64,000 nucleotides of DNA from RHLJ01 sp963974345. GTDB lineage: Bacteria > Bacteroidota > Rhodothermia > Balneolales > Balneolaceae. This document shows positions 1 through 9,444 of the stretch, one piece after another. The notes under the pieces were generated by a model. That model saw only the letters and a list, made by a program, of their open reading frames with translations, had not been told where the DNA came from and did not search any database. The first letter of the stretch is position 1; each line of letters starts with the position of its first letter. The translations under genes were made by a program, and so were the position numbers. The stretch is taken from positions 104,285 to 168,284 of the forward strand of contig CAXBBW010000009.1 of NCBI GenBank assembly GCA_963974345.1. Reading direction: 5' to 3'.

Positions 1-57
1 CACTCGGTCTCCAACAACAACAAATTTTTCAATTGAATTAAGGTATTCCTGAATCAT
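1..57 (-). CDS. GroES-like co-chaperone, N-terminal fragment (partial)
   Basis: Only the first 19 codons lie in the window, read leftwards from an ATG at 57; the gene continues beyond position 1. The translated start ends in VVVGDRV, which resembles the opening strand of GroES-family co-chaperones (usually VGDRVL followed by a basic residue). The longer N-terminal extension seen here is like divergent GroES paralogues in Bacteroidota relatives. This rests on a very short motif, so the family call is tentative. The gene is divergent from the dehydrogenase at 145, and the 87 bases between them should hold both promoters. Confidence 0.4.
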   Translation of the reverse strand, partial: MIQEYLNSIEKFVVVGDRV

Positions 58-144
58 TGCACTATTTTTAGTTTAAAGATATGAATAACGAACCTTTTGT
101 GTAGCATTCCGTGTTAATTGATAAAATCTAATTAAGCTTTCGAT

Positions 145-993
145 ATGAAAATGAATAACAAACTTTGTGTAATAACAGGTGCAAACTCAGGTATTGGTTT
201 TGAAACGGCAAAAGAACTAGCTCATCAAGGTGCATTTATTGTGATGGTTTGCCGGAATGAAGATAAAGCAGAGGTAGCGAAACAGGAGATTCTAAGAGAG
301 ACTACAGGAAGCGGTGTTGAAGTCGTGCTTTGCGATTTTTCAAGTCAAAATGAGATAAGAAAAGCAGCGGAGGAAATAAAATCTAACTATAAAAAAATTG
401 ATGTATTGATAAACAATCATGGTTTTGTAGCCGGAAGTTATAACGAAACCGTAGAAGGACTAGAAGAAACATTTGGAGTAAATCATATTGGATATTTTTT
501 ATTTACCAATTTACTGCTCGATCGTATTAAAGCAGCCGGTAAAGCTAGAATTATAAATGTGGCTTCTGATGCACATCGATCTGCCACTAAGTTCGATCCC
601 GAAAATCTACAACTAAAAAATAATTACAGCACTTGGAGAGCGTATGCAAATTCAAAACTCTATAACATACTCTTTACCGTCGAATTAGCAGACCGTTTAA
701 AGGATGCTAAGGTAACATCAAACTCATTACATCCAGGTGTAATTGCTTCTAATTTTGGGAAAAGCAGTACCACCTTGGTGAAGATATTCTGGAAGATAGC
801 TAGTCCTTTTATGAAGTCGAGTAGAGATGGTGCTGAAACTACCATTTATTTGGCCACTTCAGATGAAGTTGAAGAAGTAAATGGAGCATACTTTAAAAAT
901 TCTAAAGTTGTAGCTCCATCCAATCAAGCCTTCGACAAAAAAGCTGCTGAACAACTTTGGGAGAAAAGTGAAGAGCTTTGCGGACTTAATTAA
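145..993 (+). CDS. Short-chain dehydrogenase/reductase (retinol dehydrogenase-like)
   Basis: A 282-residue classical SDR. The Rossmann glycine motif TGANSGIG is at residues 11-18, an NNHG motif follows the fourth strand near residue 90, and the catalytic YxxxK pair is Y167/K171 with an upstream serine in NVASDAHRS. Family members are NAD(P)H-dependent oxidoreductases acting on alcohols or ketones; the order and length match the retinol-dehydrogenase/WW-domain-oxidoreductase-like group. The substrate cannot be inferred. It converges on the phospholipase D-like gene, and the two stop codons overlap by 4 bases. An in-frame ATG two codons downstream is an equally possible start, since neither has a clear SD. 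Confidence 0.85.
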   Translation: MKMNNKLCVITGANSGIGFETAKELAHQGAFIVMVCRNEDKAEVAKQEILRETTGSGVEVVLCDFSSQNEIRKAAEEIKSNYKKIDVLINNHGFVAGSYNETVEGLEETFGVNHIGYFLFTNLLLDRIKAAGKARIINVASDAHRSATKFDPENLQLKNNYSTWRAYANSKLYNILFTVELADRLKDAKVTSNSLHPGVIASNFGKSSTTLVKIFWKIASPFMKSSRDGAETTIYLATSDEVEEVNGAYFKNSKVVAPSNQAFDKKAAEQLWEKSEELCGLN

Positions 994-2132
994 AGTTCCT
1001 GTTTGACCAGATTTGTTATTTTTTCAACGGCACGCCGGGCGATGCTTCTCTTTTTCCAACGGGTAGGATCCACTTGGTCAGTGTCTTTTAAATCATCTTT
1101 AAAATGACCGGAAAGTTGTTGGTTTACAGATGCATCAATAAACACCAGATTAATTTCATCATCTTTCAGCATAGAGCGTTGATTAAAATTAGCCGAACCC
1201 ACACAGGATATCTCATCATCGATCAGCACAACTTTGGCATGGAGCATAGTTTTGGTGTAATAATAAATTTCGATACCTGCCTTCAATAAATCTTCAAAAG
1301 AATCTTCGGCAATAATTTTCGTTATCTGTTGATCGGTGTGATTGCCGGGAATCATAATTTTGATATCAATCCCAACTTTAGCCCGTTCACAAAGTAAATC
1401 AACCATTGCCTGATCAGGATTGAAATAAGCCGTGCAAATCCAGACTCGTTGTTCTGCTAGATTAATAAGTGAATGATACAGAAGTACAATATCACTCCAA
1501 CGTACTGAAGAAGAAGTGCGAACCGATTGAACTAAAGTGTTCCCTTTTTTAATTTGAGTTCCTATTTCTACTAAATCCAGACTAAGGGTTTCATTTGCTT
1601 CTATCCAATTTTCAATAAAGGCAGATTTTATACCTTGAATAGCGGGGCCTTCAATTTTGAAATGCGTATCTCTCCATTGGGAGGGATTTTGGGCATTACC
1701 TTCCCACTCTTCCGCGATACCAACCCCACCAGTAAAAGCAATAGAATTGTCACAAATAAGAATTTTTCGATGTGTTCGGTTATCAGTCTTCCAGACTTTC
1801 CAACGTACGAGAGGTCTGAACCAAATGACATTAACTCCTGAATTTGTCATTAATTCAACCAAGTTTTGATCCATAGGAAGGGCTCCATAGGCATCTAATA
1901 AAACCCTAACAGTAACACCCTCTTCAGCTTTTTTTGCAAGTGATTTAGCGAAGGTTGAAGCAATATTTCCTTTCCAATACACAAAAGTTAAAAAGTCGAT
2001 ACTTTTACTAGACTCATCAATAGCGTCTAGCATTGTAGGAAAAATTTCATCTCCATTTTTAAGAATTTCTATGGTATTCCCCTCAGTGAAGGGTATACCT
2101 ATAGTTTGCTCCAGAACTTTCCTGCTTTCCAA
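990..2132 (-). CDS. Phospholipase D-like / cardiolipin synthase family enzyme
   Basis: The 380-residue protein carries two HxKxxxxD (HKD) motifs, at H121 (HRKILICD) and H298 (HAKVVLID), each followed by the small residues typical of PLD-family active sites. Known members transfer phosphatidyl groups (cardiolipin synthase) or hydrolyse phosphodiesters. It lacks the two N-terminal membrane helices of classical ClsA and is closer to ClsB-like soluble forms. It is the third gene of a tight minus-strand operon: DUF1328 ends only 11 bases upstream. This context suggests an envelope or phospholipid stress role, which is inference. Confidence 0.82.
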   Translation of the reverse strand: MESRKVLEQTIGIPFTEGNTIEILKNGDEIFPTMLDAIDESSKSIDFLTFVYWKGNIASTFAKSLAKKAEEGVTVRVLLDAYGALPMDQNLVELMTNSGVNVIWFRPLVRWKVWKTDNRTHRKILICDNSIAFTGGVGIAEEWEGNAQNPSQWRDTHFKIEGPAIQGIKSAFIENWIEANETLSLDLVEIGTQIKKGNTLVQSVRTSSSVRWSDIVLLYHSLINLAEQRVWICTAYFNPDQAMVDLLCERAKVGIDIKIMIPGNHTDQQITKIIAEDSFEDLLKAGIEIYYYTKTMLHAKVVLIDDEISCVGSANFNQRSMLKDDEINLVFIDASVNQQLSGHFKDDLKDTDQVDPTRWKKRSIARRAVEKITNLVKQEL

Positions 2133-2143
2133 TATGTATTAGT

Positions 2144-2308
2144 TTAGGCTTTTGGTTTACGTCCCATAATAAGTGAAACAACAAAAAGAACCAGAAATAC
2201 AAAAAAGAAAATTTTTGCAATACCCACTGCTGCCCCTGCAATTCCTCCAAAGCCTAAAATGGCAGCAATTAAAGCAACTATAAAAAAAGTAATACTCCAA
2301 CGTAACAT
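2144..2308 (-). CDS. DUF1328 (YtjA-type) small membrane protein
   Basis: A 54-residue ORF starting MLRWSITFFIVALIA, followed by a glycine/alanine-rich turn (GFGGIAGAA) and a second hydrophobic helix ending in MGRKPKA. This is the standard two-helix DUF1328/YtjA layout and length. An excellent SD (GAGGAG) precedes the ATG at 2308. The family is small, inner-membrane and of unknown biochemical function, and is often found with stress-response membrane genes. It sits 14 bases after the 65-residue membrane protein and 11 bases before the PLD-like enzyme, so all three are probably co-transcribed. Confidence 0.82.
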   Translation of the reverse strand: MLRWSITFFIVALIAAILGFGGIAGAAVGIAKIFFFVFLVLFVVSLIMGRKPKA

Positions 2309-2322
2309 ATTAAGCTCCTCTA

Positions 2323-2520
2323 TTATTTAGTTCTTGAAATTACAATTCCAACTAGCATTATTGCTGCAGAAATTAGAATAGGTACATAATCACCTGTACT
2401 TATGGCAACATCTGCACCAAATGCTTCAAAAGATTCTGAGTCTTGGAAATATTGGAATCCAAAATAAATTACTCCTAATAATCCACCGCCTGTTAATAGT
2501 CCACCGATTGTCTTTTTCAT
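2323..2520 (-). CDS. Small two-helix membrane protein (DUF3185-like)
   Basis: A 65-residue protein with an N-terminal hydrophobic helix (residues 5-24), a short polar/acidic loop (QDSESFEAFGADVAIS) and a second helix (48-62) ending in SRTK. The layout resembles DUF3185-type small membrane proteins but the match is weak. It is the first gene of the operon with DUF1328 and the PLD-like gene. The 186 bases between it and the divergent gene at 2707 hold the presumed promoters; I found no clear regulator site there. Function unknown. Confidence 0.6.
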   Translation of the reverse strand: MKKTIGGLLTGGGLLGVIYFGFQYFQDSESFEAFGADVAISTGDYVPILISAAIMLVGIVISRTK

Positions 2521-2706
2521 AAATATATAATTGGTTAATTGTAGTTATAAGTTTAATTCAGGTTAGAACTTTTTGTTTCAAAAGTTAATCAATAATGTAT
2601 TTAACACTTTGTATTATATTGAATTAGAGGTAGTATAAAATTTGAAGTACATCATTTAATTACTTAAAATAAAGTATGTGATACTTTTACCAACCAATCA
2701 CTCAAT

Positions 2707-4725
2707 ATGAAAACTCTTACCTCCAGTTTGTTAACGATATTTCTACTATTAAGTGTAAACTCGTTATTCGCCCAATCCTCCATCCCTAAAGAATACCGTG
2801 GAACCGAAGACGCCATAGCTCGAGGAATTTTGGATGGAAATAAAATAGAAACCAATTTTAGGAATCACGGGGAGATGTCTCGATGGAATGATATTCCCTG
2901 GGGAGTTTGGCCAAAGGGATCAGGAGCTAGATATATTGATGGGATTGGCTTTGCAATGGCAGGGCGAGTAGTCGCCGAAAAAGAGCAATGGCTTGGATAT
3001 GGTTCTCAAGATACCTTGCTAAATCCGATAAGTATGAATTATAGACAATCGGGATTAAGACAAAGTCCCTATTCTGGAGCTACCTGGGGTTGGCTTCCTC
3101 TTAATGGCTTTAATAATGCTAACCGAACAAATAACTTGGGAGAGAAAGAGCTTCTACCAGCAATAAGTACAGATGAAACGAGCTGGCCGGAATTTTGGCC
3201 GGACAAATTAGGTGAAAGTACAGACTCGGGTTGGGAAGGATCATGGAATGGGTTTAGAGGGAAAGGTTTGGTAACTGGAGATCAGGAAACCTTTTATATA
3301 ATGGATGATTTATCCGACTACGAGTATGCTGCAAATATTGATACCGAAGGTCCACATAGTGAACTCGGAGTGTACTATCCAAGCCCATCAGATTCAAGTA
3401 TTGGAGGTCTAGGCTTACAAACGGAAGTTCGAACGTTTCAGTTTAATGATCCAATTGGAAAAGACATGCTCTTTACACAATACCGAACTACCAATGTAAG
3501 TGAGAAAGATATTCCAGAGACTTGGACAACACTACTAATAGATTTGGGGTTGGGGGCAGAAGAGTGGGATGATAATGCCAAACTTATTCAAGAGGAAAAC
3601 TTAGTAATCTTTTGGGACTCAGATGGAATAGGTGATTCTATATTTCAGGGTGAGGAATCGAACGAATTAGGATATGTTAGCCTTTTATTATTAGAACATT
3701 CGATGGTGGAGGACAATGGAATAGACGAAGATCAAGATGGAATGATTGATGAATCAAAATTCAATGGTCCAGGAGAATTGATTAAGGGAAAGGCAGCCAT
3801 TGACGCTTATTTAAATGAGTTCTATAACATGGAACTCTTTGAGCAGAACTTTCAAGAACTAAGTTTATTTCCAGCCTATCAAAACGAGCTTTGGTGGACA
3901 GGAGATGAAGATTTAGACTGGGTTTCTCATGAAGATTTTAATTTAAATGGGATTCAAGATGATGGGGAAGAATTAATAGATGATCTCGGAAGAGATGGCC
4001 TTGGCCCAAATCACGAAAATTACCCAGGACCTGATGAAGGAGAAGGCGATGGAATCCCTACGCAAGGAGAACCCAATTTTGGGGAACATGACATGATGGA
4101 AGCTGAAGACAAGGGATTAGGAGTATTTTTTTCTTTTGCAAGTGTTTTATCCTATGGCACGTTTGCAATTAGAGATGATACTTGGCTTTTTAAATTCATT
4201 GAAGAGAATCAATTTGCAAATCCAGACTATATCGAACAAAATAGTTTATTAAATGACGAACCAATAGTTTTATTTGGCTCATCTAAATACACCTTAAAAG
4301 TTAATACGTCCACCTATTTTACGACAGCATTAATTTTTGGAGAAGACGAAGCCGATTTAATGAAGAAAGCAAAACAGGCTCAGCTTATCTACGAAAGCGA
4401 CTTTGGGCAAAGTGCTCTTATCACTGCAAATGAAGAAGAAAAAATTGAATCCATTCCAGAATGGTTTTCACTTTCCCAAAATTATCCCAATCCATTTAAC
4501 CCAACCACGAATATTGAATTTAGTTTATCGAAGTCAGTGCCTGTAACCCTTACTGTGTTTGACATCACCGGAAGAGAAGTTCGTTCTTTAGTTTCCAATC
4601 AAACCTATGCAGCAGGGAAACACTCCGTTCAGTTTGATGCCTCCGATTTATCAAGCGGTATTTATATTTACAGACTTCAAGTAAATGGAGAGGTGTTCAC
4701 TAAAAAATTGACGTTAATAAAATAA
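2707..4725 (+). CDS. T9SS type A sorting-domain secreted protein, paralogue 1
   Basis: A 672-residue exported protein. Signal peptide at residues 1-22 ending SLFAQ, then a conserved opening SSIPKEYRGTEDA. The body is rich in Trp/Gly/Asp and contains acidic, calcium-loop-like stretches: DNGIDEDQDGMIDE near residue 340 and a long D/E/G-rich stretch near 400-460. The C-terminal ~85 residues carry SLSQNYPNPFNP and end KKLTLIK, a type A T9SS sorting domain that directs secretion and surface attachment or release. The body matches no family I recognise. The next gene, 20 bases downstream, is a full-length paralogue of the same architecture, so the pair is a tandem duplication and probably one transcript. 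Ca2+ binding is inferred from the loops. Confidence 0.85.
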   Translation: MKTLTSSLLTIFLLLSVNSLFAQSSIPKEYRGTEDAIARGILDGNKIETNFRNHGEMSRWNDIPWGVWPKGSGARYIDGIGFAMAGRVVAEKEQWLGYGSQDTLLNPISMNYRQSGLRQSPYSGATWGWLPLNGFNNANRTNNLGEKELLPAISTDETSWPEFWPDKLGESTDSGWEGSWNGFRGKGLVTGDQETFYIMDDLSDYEYAANIDTEGPHSELGVYYPSPSDSSIGGLGLQTEVRTFQFNDPIGKDMLFTQYRTTNVSEKDIPETWTTLLIDLGLGAEEWDDNAKLIQEENLVIFWDSDGIGDSIFQGEESNELGYVSLLLLEHSMVEDNGIDEDQDGMIDESKFNGPGELIKGKAAIDAYLNEFYNMELFEQNFQELSLFPAYQNELWWTGDEDLDWVSHEDFNLNGIQDDGEELIDDLGRDGLGPNHENYPGPDEGEGDGIPTQGEPNFGEHDMMEAEDKGLGVFFSFASVLSYGTFAIRDDTWLFKFIEENQFANPDYIEQNSLLNDEPIVLFGSSKYTLKVNTSTYFTTALIFGEDEADLMKKAKQAQLIYESDFGQSALITANEEEKIESIPEWFSLSQNYPNPFNPTTNIEFSLSKSVPVTLTVFDITGREVRSLVSNQTYAAGKHSVQFDASDLSSGIYIYRLQVNGEVFTKKLTLIK

Positions 4726-4745
4726 TCTAATTCACTAATTAAAAC

Positions 4746-6779
4746 ATGAAGTATACACTCCTAACGATTTCGTTTTTGATTTTAGCCAGCATTCAAGCCA
4801 ATGCCCAATCCTCCATCCCTAAAGAATACCGTGGAACTGAAGATGCAGTAGCTCGAGGAGTTGTTGATGGAAATAATATAGAAACCAACTTCAGAAACCA
4901 TGGGGAGCAAGCCAGATGGGCAGATCTTCCTTGGGGAACATGGTATACAAACGTATGTGACAGATTTGGCGAAAACTGTAGAGATATACCAGGTTCATTT
5001 ATTGATGGAATAGGATTTATAGTAGCGGGTAAAGTTGTTGGTGAAAGAGTTAAGTGGGATTTAGCTAAAAGTGATACCACATTAAACCCGGTGATTATTA
5101 ACTATAGAGAAGCGGGGAGAAGAGTGAGTCCTTTTACGGGCGAAGTCTGGGGTTGGCTTCCTTTGAATGGCTTCAATAACGAATTAAGACAAGACCCTGA
5201 TCTATTCATTACAAATCCAGTACCAGCAATAAGTACTGATGAAACAAGTTGGCCGGAAGCCTGGCCAGATAAATTAGTCGAAACAACAGATGCAGGATGG
5301 TCAGGTTCCTGGAATGGGTTTAAAGGGAAAGGCTTATTAACAGGAGACCAGGAAACTTTCTATGTGATGGATGATTTTTCGGATAAAGAGTATTTATTTG
5401 ATGATGAAACTGATCAACCTCATAGTCCATTTCCGCTAGGTATATATTATCCCAGCCCTTCTGATTCTTCGATTGGAGGATTAGGCTTACAAACGGAAGT
5501 GCGAACCTTTCAATTTAATGACACTCTTGCTCAGGATGTTTTATTCACTCAGTATCGCACAACCAATGTGAGCGAAAAAGATATTGATGAAACTTGGACA
5601 TCAATAATTATTGACGGAGGTCTATCAGGAGAAAGCCTAGGTGGTGGGTTAAGCTATAATGAAAATCTTGAAGCATTAGTTTTTGAGAATATGTATGGTG
5701 GTAGCAGTGGAGCTAAGGCTTCATTCGCATTTATAGTTCTAGAACATTCTATCATGGAAGACAATGGAATCGATGAAGACGAGGATGGAATAATTGATGA
5801 ATCGAAGTTCAATGGTCCGGGTGAGCTAATCGAAGGAAAAGCGGCTATTGATGCGTATTTAGAAGCTAACTACAACATGGAGCTTTTCCGACAGAATTAT
5901 ATTGATCTGGAGAACTTTCCTGCCTATCAAAATGAGCGCTGGTGGACAGGAGACGAGGACTTAGATTGGATTGCATACGATGACTTAAACCAAAATGGCC
6001 AACAAGATGATGATGAACCAATCATAGATGATCTTGGAAGAGATGGGCTTGGACCTGATCACGATAACTATCCCGGCCCTGACGAGGGAGAAGGAGATGG
6101 AAAACCAACTCAGGGAGAACCAAATTTCGGGGAACAAGATATGTTGGAAGCCGAAAATCGTGGTCTTGGTAATTATGAATTAAGTTCTAGACCAGTATTT
6201 GAATCGGGAGATAATCTTAGAGATGATACATGGCTTTTCGATAAAATTAATGATGGACCTTTTGAGCTTGATAGAATGCAAGATAGGTATGATGGTTTAG
6301 GAAGTGAGGAACCCTTTTTATTAGCTGGAACAAGCGTATTTAGTCTTAAGGCTGGAACAAGTTCTTATTTTAGCACAGCAATCGTCTTCGCTGAGACTTC
6401 AGATTCATTGGTAGTTAAAATTGCCCGAACAAGAGCCATTTATGAAAGCGATTATGGTCAGAGTGGGTTTCTTACGCTACCTATTTCAAATGAAGAAATA
6501 GCTGAAACTCCGGGTGAATACTCTCTATCCCAAAATTATCCCAATCCCTTTAATCCGTCCACCAATATTGAATTTAGTCTTTCGAAATCGGTTCCTGTAA
6601 ACCTAACAGTTTTTGATATCACCGGAAGAGAAGTTCGTTCTTTAGTTTTTGGCCAAAACTATACAGCGGGGAAACACTCCGTTCAGTTTGATGCCTCCGA
6701 TTTATCAAGCGGTATTTATATTTACCGACTTCAAGTAAATGGAGAGGTGTTCACGAAGAAGCTGACGTTGATTAAGTAA
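4746..6779 (+). CDS. T9SS type A sorting-domain secreted protein, paralogue 2
   Basis: A 677-residue paralogue of the upstream gene with the same order: signal peptide (to about residue 21, NANAQ), SSIPKEYRGTEDA opening, WGWLPLNGFNN and STDETSWPE blocks, acidic loop DNGIDEDEDGIIDE, GPDEGEGDG loop and type A sorting domain with SLSQNYPNPFNP. The middle segments (after the first Trp-rich block and around residue 290-310) differ most. The DNA is nearly identical to paralogue 1 in the sorting-domain tail and in the 5' block just after the signal peptide, while the body has diverged, as expected if gene conversion homogenises the ends. It ends 3 bases from the convergent DUF2461 stop. Confidence 0.85.
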   Translation: MKYTLLTISFLILASIQANAQSSIPKEYRGTEDAVARGVVDGNNIETNFRNHGEQARWADLPWGTWYTNVCDRFGENCRDIPGSFIDGIGFIVAGKVVGERVKWDLAKSDTTLNPVIINYREAGRRVSPFTGEVWGWLPLNGFNNELRQDPDLFITNPVPAISTDETSWPEAWPDKLVETTDAGWSGSWNGFKGKGLLTGDQETFYVMDDFSDKEYLFDDETDQPHSPFPLGIYYPSPSDSSIGGLGLQTEVRTFQFNDTLAQDVLFTQYRTTNVSEKDIDETWTSIIIDGGLSGESLGGGLSYNENLEALVFENMYGGSSGAKASFAFIVLEHSIMEDNGIDEDEDGIIDESKFNGPGELIEGKAAIDAYLEANYNMELFRQNYIDLENFPAYQNERWWTGDEDLDWIAYDDLNQNGQQDDDEPIIDDLGRDGLGPDHDNYPGPDEGEGDGKPTQGEPNFGEQDMLEAENRGLGNYELSSRPVFESGDNLRDDTWLFDKINDGPFELDRMQDRYDGLGSEEPFLLAGTSVFSLKAGTSSYFSTAIVFAETSDSLVVKIARTRAIYESDYGQSGFLTLPISNEEIAETPGEYSLSQNYPNPFNPSTNIEFSLSKSVPVNLTVFDITGREVRSLVFGQNYTAGKHSVQFDASDLSSGIYIYRLQVNGEVFTKKLTLIK

Positions 6780-6782
6780 TTA

Positions 6783-7451
6783 CTACTCTAAATGGCGAGT
6801 AAGTATTTCGCTCATGTAATCGAAGAAAGGTCGAATATGTAGGAATGTTTTTGTGACTTCAAATACGAAGTTTTCATCCAAAACTTCCGAATCAAAAAAA
6901 TGATGTTCAAAGTAAAAAGACTTGAATCGAATCAGATCAATATTTGGATGATCTTTATCAAATCCTCTAGGAGCGGTTTTAACGGCCTCCCCTTTTAATT
7001 CCCCAAACATTTTTTTGAAATCGGGATCAGAAAGGATACTTCTTAAAGGTTTTGCATTATGGGCTAATTCATCACGAATCAACTTTAAGTCATCTTTGTT
7101 TGGACTCCAAAACCCACAACCAAGAAAAGTATTTCCAGGCTCAAAATGGATATAATATCCACCTCGAAGCCAGCATGTAGCTCGTGACAAATGAGCACCG
7201 AAATGAGTTTTATAGGGTGGTTTCCCTTTAGCAAACCGAACATCATTATATATTCTAAACATAGATTTCTTACCTGATTCATTTTCAATCTGATCAACCT
7301 TTTTCATTTCTGTAATCAAGCTATCCATGAATTCAGCTACATTAGCATGAGCTTTTTGATAAATGGGTTTATGATCCGTGAACCAATCTCGGTTATTATT
7401 TTCATTAAGGTCGTGTAGAAAAGCAAAAGTGTTTGGTAATATGTTGCTCAT
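6783..7451 (-). CDS. DUF2461 domain protein
   Basis: A 222-residue protein with the DUF2461 (TIGR02453) signature: an N-terminal FLxxLxxNNNRDWF segment, RIYNDVRFAKGKPPYKTHFGA in the middle, and GGYYIHFEPG followed by WSPNKDDLKLIRDEL. The length agrees with family members. The family is cytosolic with no established reaction. The upstream YdeI-like gene, if its frameshift is repaired, would end in an ATGA overlap with this start codon. The two would then be translationally coupled. Confidence 0.88.
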   Translation of the reverse strand: MSNILPNTFAFLHDLNENNNRDWFTDHKPIYQKAHANVAEFMDSLITEMKKVDQIENESGKKSMFRIYNDVRFAKGKPPYKTHFGAHLSRATCWLRGGYYIHFEPGNTFLGCGFWSPNKDDLKLIRDELAHNAKPLRSILSDPDFKKMFGELKGEAVKTAPRGFDKDHPNIDLIRFKSFYFEHHFFDSEVLDENFVFEVTKTFLHIRPFFDYMSEILTRHLE

Positions 7452-8076
7452 TTAGTTTTCTTTTCTTGATTTAGAAGTTCGATCGTTTTCTTAACTCGAC
7501 GATTTCGAGTTTCTTTTTTTTCGCATCATGTATCCAACCTACATATTCTCGTTTGTGGCTGAAGGCTAGTTTGTCAAAGAAAGCTTTTGCCTTAGGATTA
7601 CTTTCAAAAGCGCGGATCAAATCCTTGGGTGGAGAAACCGTTTTTGTAGAACGATTAACTCCTGGTGGATCCTGACCAAATTTCGATTTTGTCTTTCTGT
7701 CCTTCTTTTTTATTAATCGCATACTTGACCAATTTTCATTAATAGAAATGAGGCTCACAGGTTCAAATCCATAACCTTTTAGAGCTTTCCAAACTGTATC
7801 TCGGTTTAAATCGGTATTGATTTCGTCTGATCTTTTAGGATAGCTAAGCCATAATTTCCCATCTTTTTTATGTTTTTTTGAAGCTTCTGGAACCCATTTA
7901 TTAAGCTCTTCTTCATTTTTCATAAATAAAATTACAGAATCATATTCTTTGTCTTTGATAGATGAAAGTTCAAGTCTAACCCCTTCAAATAAGGGGTGAA
8001 CAGATGGATTAGAATTCATAAGAAGAACAGAGTATTCTTCCTTTAATTGAAATTTTTTGAGGAGAGGGTTTTCCAT
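7448..8076 (-). CDS. YdeI/OmpD-associated protein with N-terminal DUF3052-like domain, apparent frameshift
   Basis: The uninterrupted frame runs from 8076 to 7471 (201 residues). The N-terminal half resembles DUF3052-like proteins (KLWLSYPKRS, then WSSMRLIKK). The C-terminal half is YdeI/OmpD-associated (PPKDLIRAF, then AKAFFDKLAFSHKREYVGWI). After WIHDA the frame enters a run of eight A (plus-strand T at 7514-7521) and loses family similarity. Adding one A gives AKKKETRNRRVKKTIELL and a stop at 7448, which is the canonical YdeI ending and overlaps the next start codon as ATGA. I therefore annotate to 7448. The change may be a sequencing indel, a real mutation or slippage. Confidence 0.75.
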
Positions 8077-8253
8077 AGTTGAAATACTATATTATATGTT
8101 CAGCAATGTAATTTATTTGAAAATCATTATATACTAAAAAGATTGTTTAAACTTCTTCTTATTGCCTTTCAATTTTAACTGTTTCTTCATTTATTAAGCA
8201 TCGGTTTAAGAACTGCTTTCTAGCCAAAACAGATCAAATTTAATAATGGAGTT

Positions 8254-9414
8254 ATGAAGAATAGAAAACTAAGAATGGGAATGGTAGGCGGAGGTGTTGG
8301 CGCTTTTATTGGAGCAGTTCATCGTCTTGCAGCTAATCTTGACGGACAAATTGAACTGGTATGTGGCGCTTTTAGCAGTAATCCCGAAAAGTCAAAAAAA
8401 ACGGGGGAAGAATTATACCTTGACCCTTCCCGGGTGTATGGCTCATTTAAAGAAATGATTGAGACTGAAGCTGGACTTCCGGAAGATGTCCGTATGGATT
8501 TTGTTTCTATTGTTACTCCGAATCATGTACATGCAGAACCGGCGCTTCTATCCTTAGAGCATGGTTTTCCAGTGATTATCGATAAACCTCTATGTTTTAA
8601 TATGGAAGAAGCTTTTGCGATCAAAAAGAAAGTAGAAGAAACTGGATTGCCTTTTGCGCTTACTCATACTTATACGGGATATCCGATGGTAAAGGAAGCA
8701 AGACAAATTGTGAAGTCTGGAAAGCTTGGTTCAGTTCGCAAGATTATGGTGGAGTATCCTCAAGGATGGCTTGCTCAGAAAGAAGAAGATGGGGATAATA
8801 AACAAGCTGCTTGGCGAACAGACCCAAAAAGATCAGGAAAAAGTGGGGCGTATGGCGATATCGGAACTCATGCTGCAAACATGGCGGAGTATGTATCTGG
8901 GTTGAATGTAACCAAAGTGCTTTCACAATTATCGAAAGTCGTAAAGGGGCGTTTATTAGATGATGATGCATCAGCTTTGCTAGAATTTGAAGGAGGTGTT
9001 CCTGGAGTACTTACGGTTTCCCAGATTTCTGCTGGTGAAGAGAATGGCATCAAAGTACGAGTATATGGAGAATCTGGAGGGCTAATTTGGACCCAAAGAG
9101 ATCCAAACTCGTTAGTACTAACTTGGGGTGATAAACCTCACGAAACTCTTAGAACAGGTACAGGTTATGTATCTGAAGCTGCGCAAGCCAATTCAAGAAC
9201 CCCAGCTGGACATCCAGAAGGATATCTTGAAGCCTTTGCAAATATATATCGGAATTTTGCGAAGCATTTACGAGCTCACTCAGAAGGAAAAGAACATAAT
9301 ATGGACATTTATGATTATCCTGAAATAGAGGATGGTGTTCATGGAATGAGTATGGTAGATGCTATGGTAGAATCCACTGAAAAAGGAAATGTTTGGGTTT
9401 CAGTTGAGCATTAA
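8254..9414 (+). CDS. Gfo/Idh/MocA family oxidoreductase
   Basis: A 386-residue NAD(P)-dependent sugar or polyol dehydrogenase. The N-terminal Rossmann fold carries a GGGVGAF nucleotide-binding motif near residues 12-18. A DKP tripeptide stands where the family usually has EKP, and the catalytic region reads GAYGDIGTHAANMAEY (D and H in the expected spacing). Known members oxidise inositols, glucose or amino-sugars. It is followed 131 bases later by a sugar phosphate isomerase/epimerase, a pairing common in inositol and 3-keto-sugar catabolism. No signal peptide is visible, so it should be cytosolic. The exact substrate is unknown. Confidence 0.85.
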   Translation: MKNRKLRMGMVGGGVGAFIGAVHRLAANLDGQIELVCGAFSSNPEKSKKTGEELYLDPSRVYGSFKEMIETEAGLPEDVRMDFVSIVTPNHVHAEPALLSLEHGFPVIIDKPLCFNMEEAFAIKKKVEETGLPFALTHTYTGYPMVKEARQIVKSGKLGSVRKIMVEYPQGWLAQKEEDGDNKQAAWRTDPKRSGKSGAYGDIGTHAANMAEYVSGLNVTKVLSQLSKVVKGRLLDDDASALLEFEGGVPGVLTVSQISAGEENGIKVRVYGESGGLIWTQRDPNSLVLTWGDKPHETLRTGTGYVSEAAQANSRTPAGHPEGYLEAFANIYRNFAKHLRAHSEGKEHNMDIYDYPEIEDGVHGMSMVDAMVESTEKGNVWVSVEH

Positions 9415-9444
9415 GTCAACAGAATTCAAAATTATAGATTCAAA

